Translations under genes and position numbers: made by a program
The notes under the pieces: model-generated
The model's database searches: none
Told to the model about the DNA's origin: nothing
The model's input: only the letters and a program-made list of their open reading frames with translations
Part shown: positions 18,066 to 25,269 of the stretch, piece by piece
Position numbering within the stretch: the first letter of the stretch is position 1
Layout: every line of letters begins with the position of its first letter
NCBI GenBank assembly: GCA_903884945.1
Contig: CAISGR010000175.1
Location: 1 to 54,737 of the forward strand
Direction: 5' to 3'
Origin: an uncultured bacterium
GTDB lineage: Bacteria; Pseudomonadota; Alphaproteobacteria; Sphingomonadales; Sphingomonadaceae
DNA length: 54,737 bases

Positions 18066-19552
18066 TGGAATCCCTCAACAGTTACGCCGCCCCGGCCGCC
18101 GGCGATCACGCAGCGCCGTTCGACATCCCCACCGACCTGCTGATCGGAGACGCCTGGGTCGAGGGCGGCGGCCGCGGCCGGATCGAGGTGGTCAATCCCT
18201 CGACCGGCACGGTGCTGACCGCGATCGCCGACGGGACGGTCGCCGACGGCCTTGCCTGTGTCGATGCCGCCGCGGCCGCCGCCGCCGGCTGGGCAGCGAC
18301 CGCACCCCGCGCGCGGGCCACGATCCTGATGGCCTGCTGGGAAAGGATGATGGCCAATGCCGAATGGCTGGCCCAGCTGATCAGCCTGGAGAATGGCAAG
18401 TCGCTGCCCGATGCACGCGGCGAGGTAGGCTATGCCGCCGAATTCTTCCGCTGGTATGCCGAGGAAGCCGTGCGCATCAATGGCGAGCTGGCGATCTCGC
18501 CGGCCGGCGCCAACCGGATCATGGTGCAATATCAGCCGATCGGCGTTTCGCTGCTGATCACCCCGTGGAACTTCCCGGCGGCGATGGCGACCCGCAAGAT
18601 CGCGCCCGCGCTGGCCGCTGGGTGCACCGTGATCCTGAAGCCGGCAGCGGAGACGCCGCTGACGGCGCTGGCGGTGGCGCAGATCATGCTCGACGCCGGC
18701 GTGCCGGCCGGCGTGGTCAATGTGATCAACACCAGCGACGCCCCGGGTGTGTGCCGCGCGATGCTGCACGATCCGCGCGTGCGCAAGCTGAGCTTCACCG
18801 GCTCGACCGAAGTCGGCCGGATCCTGCTGCGCGAGTGCGCCGACAATGTGCTGAGCGCCTCGATGGAGCTGGGCGGCAATGCGCCGTTCCTGGTGCTCGA
18901 CGACGCCGATCTCGACGCGGCGATCGAAGGCGCGATGGTCGCCAAGATGCGCAATGCGGGGGAGGCCTGCACCGCGGCCAACCGCTTCTACGTCCAGCGC
19001 GGCCTCTATGCCGCGTTCACCGCGAAGCTGGTGGAGAAGATGGGGACGCTCAAGGTCGGCCCGGGCTATGACGCGGCGACCGAGTGCGGCGCGATGATCA
19101 ACCAGGAAGCGATCGACAAGATCGAGATGCTGGTGGAGGACGCCACCGCCAGGGGCGCCCGGGTCCTGCTCGGCGGCAAGACCCCGCGTGGCGACGGGTT
19201 CTTCTATCCGCCGACGGTGATCGCCGACATCCATCCCGACTCGCTGATCCTGACGACCGAGGTGTTCGGCCCGGTTGCGCCGATCACGCCGTTCGACGAT
19301 ATCGAGGACGCGATCCGGCTGGCCAACGCGACGGAGTTCGGCCTGGCCGCCTATGTGTTCACCGGCGACCTGAAAAAGGGGCTGGCCATTTCGGAACGGA
19401 TCGAGGCCGGCATGGTCGCGCTCAACCGCGGGCTGGTGTCCGATGCGGCGGCGCCGTTCGGCGGGGTCAAGCAGAGCGGCCTGGGGCGCGAAGGCTCGCA
19501 TCACGGCCTGCACGAATATACCGAGGCGAAATATATCGCCGTCAGCTGGTAA
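18062..19552 (+). CDS. Aldehyde dehydrogenase, succinate-semialdehyde type
   Basis: A 496-residue NAD(P)+ aldehyde dehydrogenase. It has ITPWNFPAAMATRKIAPALA, the cofactor loop SFTGSTEVGR, catalytic Glu in ASMELGGNAP (E269) and catalytic Cys in NAGEACTAANRF (C303). The overall pattern (EAVRINGE, AISPAGANR, GGVKQSGLGREGSHHG) is that of GabD-type succinate-semialdehyde dehydrogenases. Translationally coupled to the alcohol dehydrogenase upstream; together they could take an omega-hydroxy acid to a dicarboxylate. A bidirectional terminator follows. Confidence 0.92.
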   Translation: MMESLNSYAAPAAGDHAAPFDIPTDLLIGDAWVEGGGRGRIEVVNPSTGTVLTAIADGTVADGLACVDAAAAAAAGWAATAPRARATILMACWERMMANAEWLAQLISLENGKSLPDARGEVGYAAEFFRWYAEEAVRINGELAISPAGANRIMVQYQPIGVSLLITPWNFPAAMATRKIAPALAAGCTVILKPAAETPLTALAVAQIMLDAGVPAGVVNVINTSDAPGVCRAMLHDPRVRKLSFTGSTEVGRILLRECADNVLSASMELGGNAPFLVLDDADLDAAIEGAMVAKMRNAGEACTAANRFYVQRGLYAAFTAKLVEKMGTLKVGPGYDAATECGAMINQEAIDKIEMLVEDATARGARVLLGGKTPRGDGFFYPPTVIADIHPDSLILTTEVFGPVAPITPFDDIEDAIRLANATEFGLAAYVFTGDLKKGLAISERIEAGMVALNRGLVSDAAAPFGGVKQSGLGREGSHHGLHEYTEAKYIAVSW

Positions 19553-19572
19553 CGGCTTTTACGGATCGCAAG

Positions 19573-19603
19573 ACGGCCGCTCCCCGAAAGGGGCGGCCGT
19601 TTT
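19573..19603. terminator. Bidirectional terminator between aldH and trpS
   Basis: Hairpin ACGGCCGCTCCCC-GAAA-GGGGCGGCCGT followed by TTT on the plus strand. It sits between the convergent aldehyde dehydrogenase and trpS genes and could serve both. Confidence 0.8.
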
Positions 19604-19610
19604 CGTTCGG

Positions 19611-20642
19611 CTATCCGAGATCGAACAGGCCGAGCGCCTCGTGCAGTTCGGCTCTGGTGGCGTTGGTGAGCAGCCGCGCCTTCCGCGTGCCTGTACGAAG
19701 AATGTCCATCACCAGATCCGGATCGCGGGCGAAGGCGGCGCGCCGGTCGCGAATCGGTTCCAGCAGGGTCTTCAGCGCGTCCTCCAGCCGGCGCTTCACC
19801 GCGACGTCGCCCAGGCCGCCACGACGATAATGCGCCTTGAGGTCCTCCACGGCGTCGGGATCGTCATCGAAGGCATCGAGATAGGTGAACACCACATTGC
19901 CCTCCACCCGGCCGGGATCGGAGGCGCGGAGGTGGTCGGGGTCGGTGTACATGCGCCGCACGGCGGCCGCGATGTCGGCGTCGCTCGATGACAGGGGGAT
20001 GGCATTGCCCTGGGACTTGCTCATCTTGGCCTTGCCGTCGACACCGGGGAGGCGCCCTACCCGCGGGATCAGTGCCCGCGCTTCGGGCAGGAGGTCATGG
20101 CCGATCTGCCGGTTGAGGCGACGGACGATCTCGTTGGTCTGCTCGATGATCGGCGCCTGGTCCTCGCCCACCGGTACGAGGGTCGCCCTGAAGGCGGTGA
20201 TGTCGGCCGCCTGGGCTGCGGGATAGCAGAGGAAGCCGGCAGGAATGTCGCGCCCGAACCCCCGGGCCTGAATCTCGTCCTTGATCGTGGGATTGCGCTC
20301 AAGCCGCGCCAGCGTCACGAAATTCAGATAGAGCATGGTCAGGTCGGCGAGCGCCGGCAGGGCGGATTGCACGCAGATCGTGGACAGGTTGGGGTCGATG
20401 CCGACGGCCAGATAGTCCAGCGCGACTTCGAGGACATTGTGCCGCACCCGGGCCGGATCATGCGCATTGTCGGTGAGGGCCTGGGCGTCGGCGAGCAGCA
20501 GATATTGCTCATGATCGTCCTGCAGCGCCACGCGGTTGCGGAGCGAGCCGGCATAGTGACCCAGGTGCAGCGGGCCGGTGGTTCGGTCGCCGGTCAGGAT
20601 GATGGCGGGGCTGGTGACGGTATCGGATGGGGTCTCGGACAT
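19611..20642 (-). CDS. trpS: Tryptophanyl-tRNA synthetase, HLGHY class
   Basis: Class I synthetase that charges tRNA-Trp. The 343-residue protein has HLGHY at 26-30 (HIGH motif), the family blocks ADAQALTDN and [15 protein letters not shown], and KMSKS at 206-210. This branch ([14 protein letters not shown]) differs from the commoner bacterial branch that carries GNYxG at the first motif, and includes the auxiliary synthetases that in Streptomyces resist indolmycin. It sits alone inside a catabolic block. Upstream is a 16-codon peptide gene with two adjacent Trp codons, so synthesis is probably induced when charged tRNA-Trp falls short. The ribosome site is GAGAG about 9 bases before the ATG. 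Whether another trpS exists elsewhere cannot be seen. Confidence 0.92.
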   Translation of the reverse strand: MSETPSDTVTSPAIILTGDRTTGPLHLGHYAGSLRNRVALQDDHEQYLLLADAQALTDNAHDPARVRHNVLEVALDYLAVGIDPNLSTICVQSALPALADLTMLYLNFVTLARLERNPTIKDEIQARGFGRDIPAGFLCYPAAQAADITAFRATLVPVGEDQAPIIEQTNEIVRRLNRQIGHDLLPEARALIPRVGRLPGVDGKAKMSKSQGNAIPLSSSDADIAAAVRRMYTDPDHLRASDPGRVEGNVVFTYLDAFDDDPDAVEDLKAHYRRGGLGDVAVKRRLEDALKTLLEPIRDRRAAFARDPDLVMDILRTGTRKARLLTNATRAELHEALGLFDLG

Positions 20643-20703
20643 GGGAACAGACTCTCTCGTTGGAGCCGCTGCCGCGTCGGATGAGCCTCTTCTGGGATGT
20701 CCC

Positions 20704-20722
20704 GGCCGCCTACGCAGCGGCC
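20704..20722 (-). promoter_or_regulatory. Second hairpin in the trpS leader
   Basis: GGCCGC and GCGGCC pair around a 7-base loop between the leader peptide gene and trpS. No T-run follows, so it is not a classical terminator; it may belong to an attenuation structure. Confidence 0.45.
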
Positions 20723-20745
20723 TGGGTCATGGAAATATGACATGC

Positions 20746-20762
20746 CGCGCTCAGAGAGCGCG
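20746..20762 (-). promoter_or_regulatory. Hairpin over the end of the trpS leader peptide gene
   Basis: CGCGCTC-TCT-GAGCGCG forms a perfect 7-bp stem that begins right after the Trp-Trp codons and includes the leader stop codon. A ribosome stalled on the Trp codons would cover its 5' arm. Confidence 0.6.
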
Positions 20763-20801
20763 CCACCAGCACTTCGCGTCGATGATCTGCCGGATCGTCA
20801 T
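20751..20801 (-). CDS. trpS leader peptide with tandem Trp codons
   Basis: A short open frame of 16 codons, MTIRQIIDAKCWWRAL then TGA, with two adjacent TGG codons at 20763-20768. It lies 108 bases upstream of trpS on the same strand. Tandem Trp codons in a short leader next to a hairpin are the hallmark of ribosome-mediated attenuation (trpL of alphaproteobacterial trpE(G); also the auxiliary trpS of Streptomyces). There is no ribosome site, but a candidate promoter places the transcript start at or within a couple of bases of the ATG, as in the leaderless rhizobial trpL. Too short for routine gene calling. Confidence 0.7.
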   Translation of the reverse strand: MTIRQIIDAKCWWRAL

Positions 20802-20809
20802 GACCCGGG

Positions 20810-20838
20810 CGTCTAGCCACGGGACGGCGCCACGACAA
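20810..20838 (-). promoter_or_regulatory. Candidate sigma-70 promoter of trpS leader
   Basis: Minus strand: TTGTCG (20838-20833), a 17-base spacer, then TAGACG (20815-20810). The expected start of transcription falls at about 20803-20801, on the ATG of the leader peptide. The -35 box lies inside the hairpin downstream of the crotonase gene. Confidence 0.5.
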
Positions 20839-20857
20839 GTCCGCCTGTCGTGGCGCC
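20826..20857 (-). terminator. Hairpin after crotonase gene, no T-run
   Basis: GGCGCCACGACA and TGTCGTGGCGCC form a perfect 12-bp stem with an 8-base loop, 9 bases after the crotonase stop on the minus strand. No U-run follows, so it may stabilise the 3' end or act with Rho rather than as an intrinsic terminator. Confidence 0.6.
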
Positions 20858-20866
20858 GCCGCCCGG

Positions 20867-21646
20867 TCAGTCGCCCGTCCAGATCGGGGTCTTTTTCGTC
20901 TTCGCCAGGAAATCATGCACGCCGCGGCGGAAGTCGTTGCTGCCATAGACCGTGGCGATCAGGTCCTGGATGTCCGGCAGGGTATCGAAGGTCATCCGGC
21001 GGATCGCCTCCTTGGTCGTGCGGGTGGTGAGGGGGGCGTTTTCCGCGGCGCGCTGGACCAGTGCCTCGACCGCCGAGTCGAGCTCCTCCGGTTCGGCGAT
21101 GCCGTACAGGAAACCGCTGGCCAGCAGTTCCTGCGCGCCGATCATCTCGCCGAGCAGCACCATGCGCTTGGCGATCTGGATCCCCACCGCGCTGCCGACC
21201 CGGGCATAGCTGCTGCTCGACAGGCAATTGCCGATGGTGCGGCCGATCGGGGAGCCGAACTTCGCGCCGGGCGTGGCGATGCGGAAGTCGCAGGCGCTGG
21301 AGATGTTGATGCCGCCGCCGACCGCCCAGCCCTCGACGATCGCGATCGTCGTGGCCGGGATGCGGTCGATCGAGCGCATGAACCGGTCGATCTCGTTCTC
21401 ATAGGCGACGCCATCCGCCCCTTCCGTGAAATCGGCGAAGCCGCTGATGTCGGTGCCCGATATGAACGCCCTGCCGCCGGTGCCGCGGAAGGTGACGACG
21501 CGCACCGTTGGGTCGGCGGCGAGGGCGACGCAGATGTCGTGCAGGTCGACCCACATCTGGTGAGTCAGCGCATTGTGCGCGGCGGGGTTGTCGAAGCGGA
21601 TGCGGGCGATCGCGCCGTCGCGCGCGAGATGGGTCCGGCCGCTCAT
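20867..21646 (-). CDS. Crotonase-family protein lacking both catalytic glutamates
   Basis: A 259-residue enoyl-CoA hydratase/isomerase-fold protein. FRGTGGRAFISGTDISGF gives the first oxyanion-hole loop and VEGWAVGGGINISSACDFRI the second. In standard hydratases a Glu follows GGGC (E144 in the rat enzyme) and another sits in the QPE motif (E164); here these positions are N114 (GGGIN) and I134 (GSPIG). It is therefore unlikely to be a simple hydratase and may be an isomerase, thioesterase, decarboxylase or C-C bond enzyme acting on an acyl-CoA. Its ATG overlaps the CoA-transferase stop by 4 bases, so both act on the same acyl-CoA. Confidence 0.85.
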   Translation of the reverse strand: MSGRTHLARDGAIARIRFDNPAAHNALTHQMWVDLHDICVALAADPTVRVVTFRGTGGRAFISGTDISGFADFTEGADGVAYENEIDRFMRSIDRIPATTIAIVEGWAVGGGINISSACDFRIATPGAKFGSPIGRTIGNCLSSSSYARVGSAVGIQIAKRMVLLGEMIGAQELLASGFLYGIAEPEELDSAVEALVQRAAENAPLTTRTTKEAIRRMTFDTLPDIQDLIATVYGSNDFRRGVHDFLAKTKKTPIWTGD

Positions 21647-22830
21647 TCCGCCGCCGCCTGCTGCGCGGGGAGGAGGCCCTTTTCCACCAGCTCGCGCCGG
21701 ATCTCGTCGGCATGCTCGTTGATCAGCGGCGGCGGGAAGCGGACCTGCTGCGGGGTGCCGCCCATCTTCACGGGGAAGCCGAGCGCCTTGAAGCTGCCCT
21801 CGACCGGATGCGCCACGTCCATCACCATGTTGCGCGCGACCGCCTGCTCGCTCGCCACCGCTTCGCCATAATCGAGGATCGGCGCGGCGGGCACGCCGGC
21901 GGCGAGCAGCGCGTCGATCCATTCCTGCTTGGTGCGGGTGAGGAAGGTCGGGGCGAGTTCAGCGATCAGCGCGACGCGGTTGAGCACGCGTGCCGCGTTG
22001 GTCGCATAGAGCGGGTTCTCCTGGAGTTCCTCGCGTCCGAGCACCTTGAGGAAGGTGCGCCACAGCCCCTGGTTGGCCGCGCCGATCACGAACCAGCCGT
22101 CCGCGGCGAGCACTGCCTGATAGGGGGCGGACATGCGGTTGGCCGAGCCGATCGGGGTGGGCGACTTGCCGGTGCCCCAGAGCTCGGTCGTCTCCCAGAT
22201 CGACAGGCCGAGCGCTGCCTCGAGCAGCGAGGCGTCGACATACTGGCCCTCGCCCGTCTTCTCGCGGCCGATGATCGCGCTGAGGATGCCGTAGACCGAG
22301 AACAGGCCGGCACCGAGATCGGCGACCGCGATCGAATTCTTGGCCGGCTCCATGCCGGGAAAGCCGTTCGAGCTGAGCACGCCCGACATGGCCTGCGCGA
22401 TCAGGTCGAAGCCGGGGCGCTGCGCCCAGGGACCGGTCTGGCCGAAGCCCGAGATGCTGGCATAGACCAGTCGCGGGTTGATCGCGCGCAGCGTCTCATA
22501 GCCCATGCCGAGCCGATCGGCGACGCCGGGCCGGGCATTCTCGACCAGCACATCGGCGGTCTTGACCAGAGCGTAGAGCACCTCGCGGTCCGCGTCATTC
22601 TTCAGGTCGAGCGTGATGCTGCGCTTGTTGCGGTTGAGCGCGAGGAAGCCGGGGCTGTCCTCCCCCTTCAGGCGGAAGCCCATCGAGTGCCGTGTCGAAT
22701 CGCCCGTCCTGGGCGGTTCGATCTTGATCACGTCGGCCCCCATGTCGCCCAGCAGCATGCAGCAGAACGGGCCGGCCATGACCTGGGAGATATCGAGCAC
22801 CCGGATCCCCGAGAGCGGCAGCGTCGTCAT
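21643..22830 (-). CDS. Family III CoA transferase (CaiB/BaiF type)
   Basis: Transfers CoA between carboxylic acids through an enzyme-bound aspartyl anhydride. The 395-residue protein starts PLSGIRVLDISQVMAGPFC, has the catalytic Asp in SIAVADLGAG (D171), and later GEGQYVDASLLEAAL and the GVPAAPILDYGE segment. All are standard for the family (formyl-, succinyl-, carnitine-CoA transferases). First enzyme of a minus-strand unit shared with the crotonase and following the MFS gene by 40 bases. It probably activates an imported acid. Acceptor and donor cannot be read from the sequence. Confidence 0.92.
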   Translation of the reverse strand: MTTLPLSGIRVLDISQVMAGPFCCMLLGDMGADVIKIEPPRTGDSTRHSMGFRLKGEDSPGFLALNRNKRSITLDLKNDADREVLYALVKTADVLVENARPGVADRLGMGYETLRAINPRLVYASISGFGQTGPWAQRPGFDLIAQAMSGVLSSNGFPGMEPAKNSIAVADLGAGLFSVYGILSAIIGREKTGEGQYVDASLLEAALGLSIWETTELWGTGKSPTPIGSANRMSAPYQAVLAADGWFVIGAANQGLWRTFLKVLGREELQENPLYATNAARVLNRVALIAELAPTFLTRTKQEWIDALLAAGVPAAPILDYGEAVASEQAVARNMVMDVAHPVEGSFKALGFPVKMGGTPQQVRFPPPLINEHADEIRRELVEKGLLPAQQAAAE

Positions 22831-22870
22831 AGCGATTCCTTGTTCATTGATTCAGTCTCGTCGAAAGAGT

Positions 22871-24184
22871 TCAGGCTATCGCCTCGATCGGATCGCCGCC
22901 ATGCACGGTGCCGCCGATCAGGAGGCGGTTTGGATCGACCAGCGCCCAGATCAGCGCGCCCGCCACCGCGAGCGCGCCCGCGACGCCGAAGGCGGCCGTC
23001 CAGCCCCAGGTCGCGGCGATCCAGGGGGTGAGCGAGGAGGTGAGCGCGCCGCCGATCTGGCACCCCATGTTCATGAAGCCGGCGACCACGCCGGTGTGCG
23101 GCCCGGCGATATCGGCGCTGACCGACCAGAAGGAGCTTTGCGACAGGTACATGGCGCCCGCCCCGCCGGCGAGGACGACGACCGCGAGCGCGGTGCTCTG
23201 GGCCATCGAGCCGAGCACGAGGAAGACGGCGGTGAGCGCGAAGGACAGGATCGCGAGGCCCGACCGGCCGAGATAGAGGCCGCGCGTGGCGGTGACCCGG
23301 TCGCTGATCCAGCCGCCCGAGAGACAGCCGAGCATCATCATGAGCGGCGGCAGCATGGAATAGAAGGCGCTGGCCTTGAGATCGACGTGCCGCGCCTCGG
23401 CCAGATAGATGAAGAACCAGCTGAAGAAGATCCACACGACATAGCCGAAGGCGAAATAGCTGAAGAACAGCGCCCAGACATTGCCGCGGGTGAGGATCGC
23501 GCCCCAGGGGAGCGCGGTGCGCGGCGCGCCCGGGGCGACGAGGCCGGCGCGGATATGGGCGAGTTCCCCGGCGGAGACGCCGGCATGGTCCTCCGGCCTG
23601 TCGCGCGCGAGCAGGAACCAGGCGAGCGCGGCGACGAGCCCGATCGCGGCGCAGACATAGAAGGCGGCGCGCCAGCCATAGCCGGCGATGATCAGGGTGA
23701 TCAGCGGCGGGCTGAGCGCCGAGCCCGCGCCCACGCCGGCGAAGATCCAGCCATTGGCCTTCCCGCGCTCCTGCACCGGGATCCAGCGCGAGATGAACTG
23801 GTTGCCGGCGGGATACATCACTGCCTCGCCCGCGCCGAGCAGGAAGCGGACCATCACCAGCAGGACCAGCGCATGTGCGCTGCCCGGGGAGACCAGCGCG
23901 GTCGCGACGCTCAGCACGCCCCACCAGACGATGCCGATCGCGAGCACGCGGCGCGGCCCATAGCGCCAGGCGAGCCAGCCGGCGGGGACCTGGAAGGCGG
24001 CATAGCCGATGAGAAAGGCGCTGAAGACCCAGCCGAGATGAATCTGATCGAAGCGATATTCCTGCCGCATCTGCACGCCGGCGACCGAGATGTTGGTCCG
24101 ATCCAGGAACGCCACGGCGCTCAGCAGGAACAGCATGAACACCAACATGATCCGCACCCGGGAGCGCCCCGCCTTTGCCGTCAT
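22871..24184 (-). CDS. MFS transporter, anion:cation symporter type
   Basis: A 437-residue, 12-helix carrier. AVAFLDRTNISVAGVQMRQE and GWLAWRYGPRRVL match the ACS family (tartrate, glucarate, 4-hydroxyphenylacetate, phthalate permeases), as does FLLGAGEAVMYPAGNQFISR. First gene of the operon leading to the CoA transferase and crotonase, and divergent from the bicupin operon with a shared control region holding a 17-bp palindrome. Likely imports the acid that the CoA transferase activates. Confidence 0.92.
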   Translation of the reverse strand: MTAKAGRSRVRIMLVFMLFLLSAVAFLDRTNISVAGVQMRQEYRFDQIHLGWVFSAFLIGYAAFQVPAGWLAWRYGPRRVLAIGIVWWGVLSVATALVSPGSAHALVLLVMVRFLLGAGEAVMYPAGNQFISRWIPVQERGKANGWIFAGVGAGSALSPPLITLIIAGYGWRAAFYVCAAIGLVAALAWFLLARDRPEDHAGVSAGELAHIRAGLVAPGAPRTALPWGAILTRGNVWALFFSYFAFGYVVWIFFSWFFIYLAEARHVDLKASAFYSMLPPLMMMLGCLSGGWISDRVTATRGLYLGRSGLAILSFALTAVFLVLGSMAQSTALAVVVLAGGAGAMYLSQSSFWSVSADIAGPHTGVVAGFMNMGCQIGGALTSSLTPWIAATWGWTAAFGVAGALAVAGALIWALVDPNRLLIGGTVHGGDPIEAIA

Positions 24185-24228
24185 ACCCTGTCCTCTCGCC
24201 TGGCCGTCCGGCGGCAGATTGCCGCAGG

Positions 24229-24245
24229 ATCATATTGTATATGAT
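24229..24245. promoter_or_regulatory. Palindromic operator between MFS and bicupin operons
   Basis: ATCATATTGTATATGAT is a perfect inverted repeat with 7-bp arms and a 3-base centre, midway between two divergent operons. Its right part, ATTGTATATGAT (24234-24245), also fits the AT-NN-TATA-NN-AT form found at 10270 and 30221. Best candidate site for the GntR regulator. Confidence 0.65.
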
Positions 24246-24323
24246 ATTGCACCCTGCTAGCATCGGTCGAAACAAAGAACAACGGCTGAGCCGGACCCAG
24301 GCCGGGCCGGCGGCAATGTCGAT

Positions 24324-24329
24324 GGGAGG
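24324..24329 (+). promoter_or_regulatory. Ribosome binding site that decides a TTG start
   Basis: GGGAGG ends 7 bases before TTG 24337. The two in-frame ATG codons at 24316 and 24322 have no such site upstream, and the signal peptide begins directly at the TTG. Confidence 0.6.
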
Positions 24330-24336
24330 ATCCGGG

Positions 24337-25269
24337 TTGAGGAAGCTGATATTGGCGTGCGCGCTGGTCGCGCCGGCGCTGCACGGTGTTGCCGCAGAGG
24401 GGCAGTCCGCGTCGGCGGCACAGCCCGGCAAGACGCTGGCGCAGCGGATCGGGCATACCGATCCGGCCAAATTCCGCCACAGCGAGGCGGTGCATGACGG
24501 CGCCGGATCGATGGAGTTCGGCCAGATCTTCGGCGCCGATGCGCTCAGTTCCAACCTGCTTTTCGTCCATCGTGGCGTGATCGCGCCGAAGAGCGGGATC
24601 GGGGAGCATTTTCACAATAATTGCGAGGAGATGTTCGTTATCCTCGACGGCGAAGCGCAGTTCACCATCGACGGCCGAACCGCGCTGCTGAAGGGGCCGG
24701 CGGCGGTGCCGGACCGGATGGGGCATGCGCATGGCATCTACAATGCCAGTGACAAGCCGGTGCAGTGGGTCAATATCAATGTTGGGCTGACCAAGAGCTA
24801 CGACGCCTTCAATCTCGGGGATCCCCGCACGGGCGTCGCGCTCGACCCGATTCCGCAGTTCATCTCGGCGCGGTTCGATCCGGCGCTGCTGCGGCCGGTG
24901 GCAGCGATGGACGGCGGCACCGGCACCGCGCTCTATCGCCGCGCGCTGGAGCCGAGCGTCTTCGCGACGCCCTGGTCCTATGTCGATCATCTGCGGATTC
25001 CCGCCGGCGCCTCGGTCGGCGCGCGTGCGATCCCCGGCATGAGCGAAGTCTATCTCGTGCTCTCGGGCGATGGCGAAGCAGTGATCGGTGGCGAGACAGC
25101 CGCGGTTCACGCCGGCGACGTCATCCCCGTCGAGGTCGGCCAGTCGAGATCGATACGCACGACAGGAGCGGGCCCCCTGGACTTGATGGTGATCGGCGTG
25201 GCGAAGGATCTGGCGTCCAAGGCGACCTATATGGCAGCGATGGCCGCGCGCCCGAGGGCGGCCCGTTGA
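24337..25269 (+). CDS. Secreted bicupin protein
   Basis: A protein of about 310 residues with a Sec signal peptide (LRKLILACALVAPALHGVAA). The first cupin domain has a full metal set: HFHNNCEEMFVILDGE (two His and a Glu) and a later His in GHAHGIYN. The second (AIPGMSEVYLVLSGDGEA) keeps the fold pattern but has lost the His ligands. Such arrangements occur in dioxygenases, isomerases and binding proteins; activity is not predictable. It is the first gene of a unit with a quinoprotein, cytochrome c and lactonase, overlapping the quinoprotein start by TTGA. An ATG start at 24316 would add 7 residues. Confidence 0.82.
   Translation: MRKLILACALVAPALHGVAAEGQSASAAQPGKTLAQRIGHTDPAKFRHSEAVHDGAGSMEFGQIFGADALSSNLLFVHRGVIAPKSGIGEHFHNNCEEMFVILDGEAQFTIDGRTALLKGPAAVPDRMGHAHGIYNASDKPVQWVNINVGLTKSYDAFNLGDPRTGVALDPIPQFISARFDPALLRPVAAMDGGTGTALYRRALEPSVFATPWSYVDHLRIPAGASVGARAIPGMSEVYLVLSGDGEAVIGGETAAVHAGDVIPVEVGQSRSIRTTGAGPLDLMVIGVAKDLASKATYMAAMAARPRAAR

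Noticed and set aside
22613..24244. Plus-strand open frame of 543 codons opposite the MFS/CoA-transferase genes
   Set aside because: Charged repeats of Glu/Arg/Ala arise from reading a membrane protein gene backwards; no ribosome site or motif.
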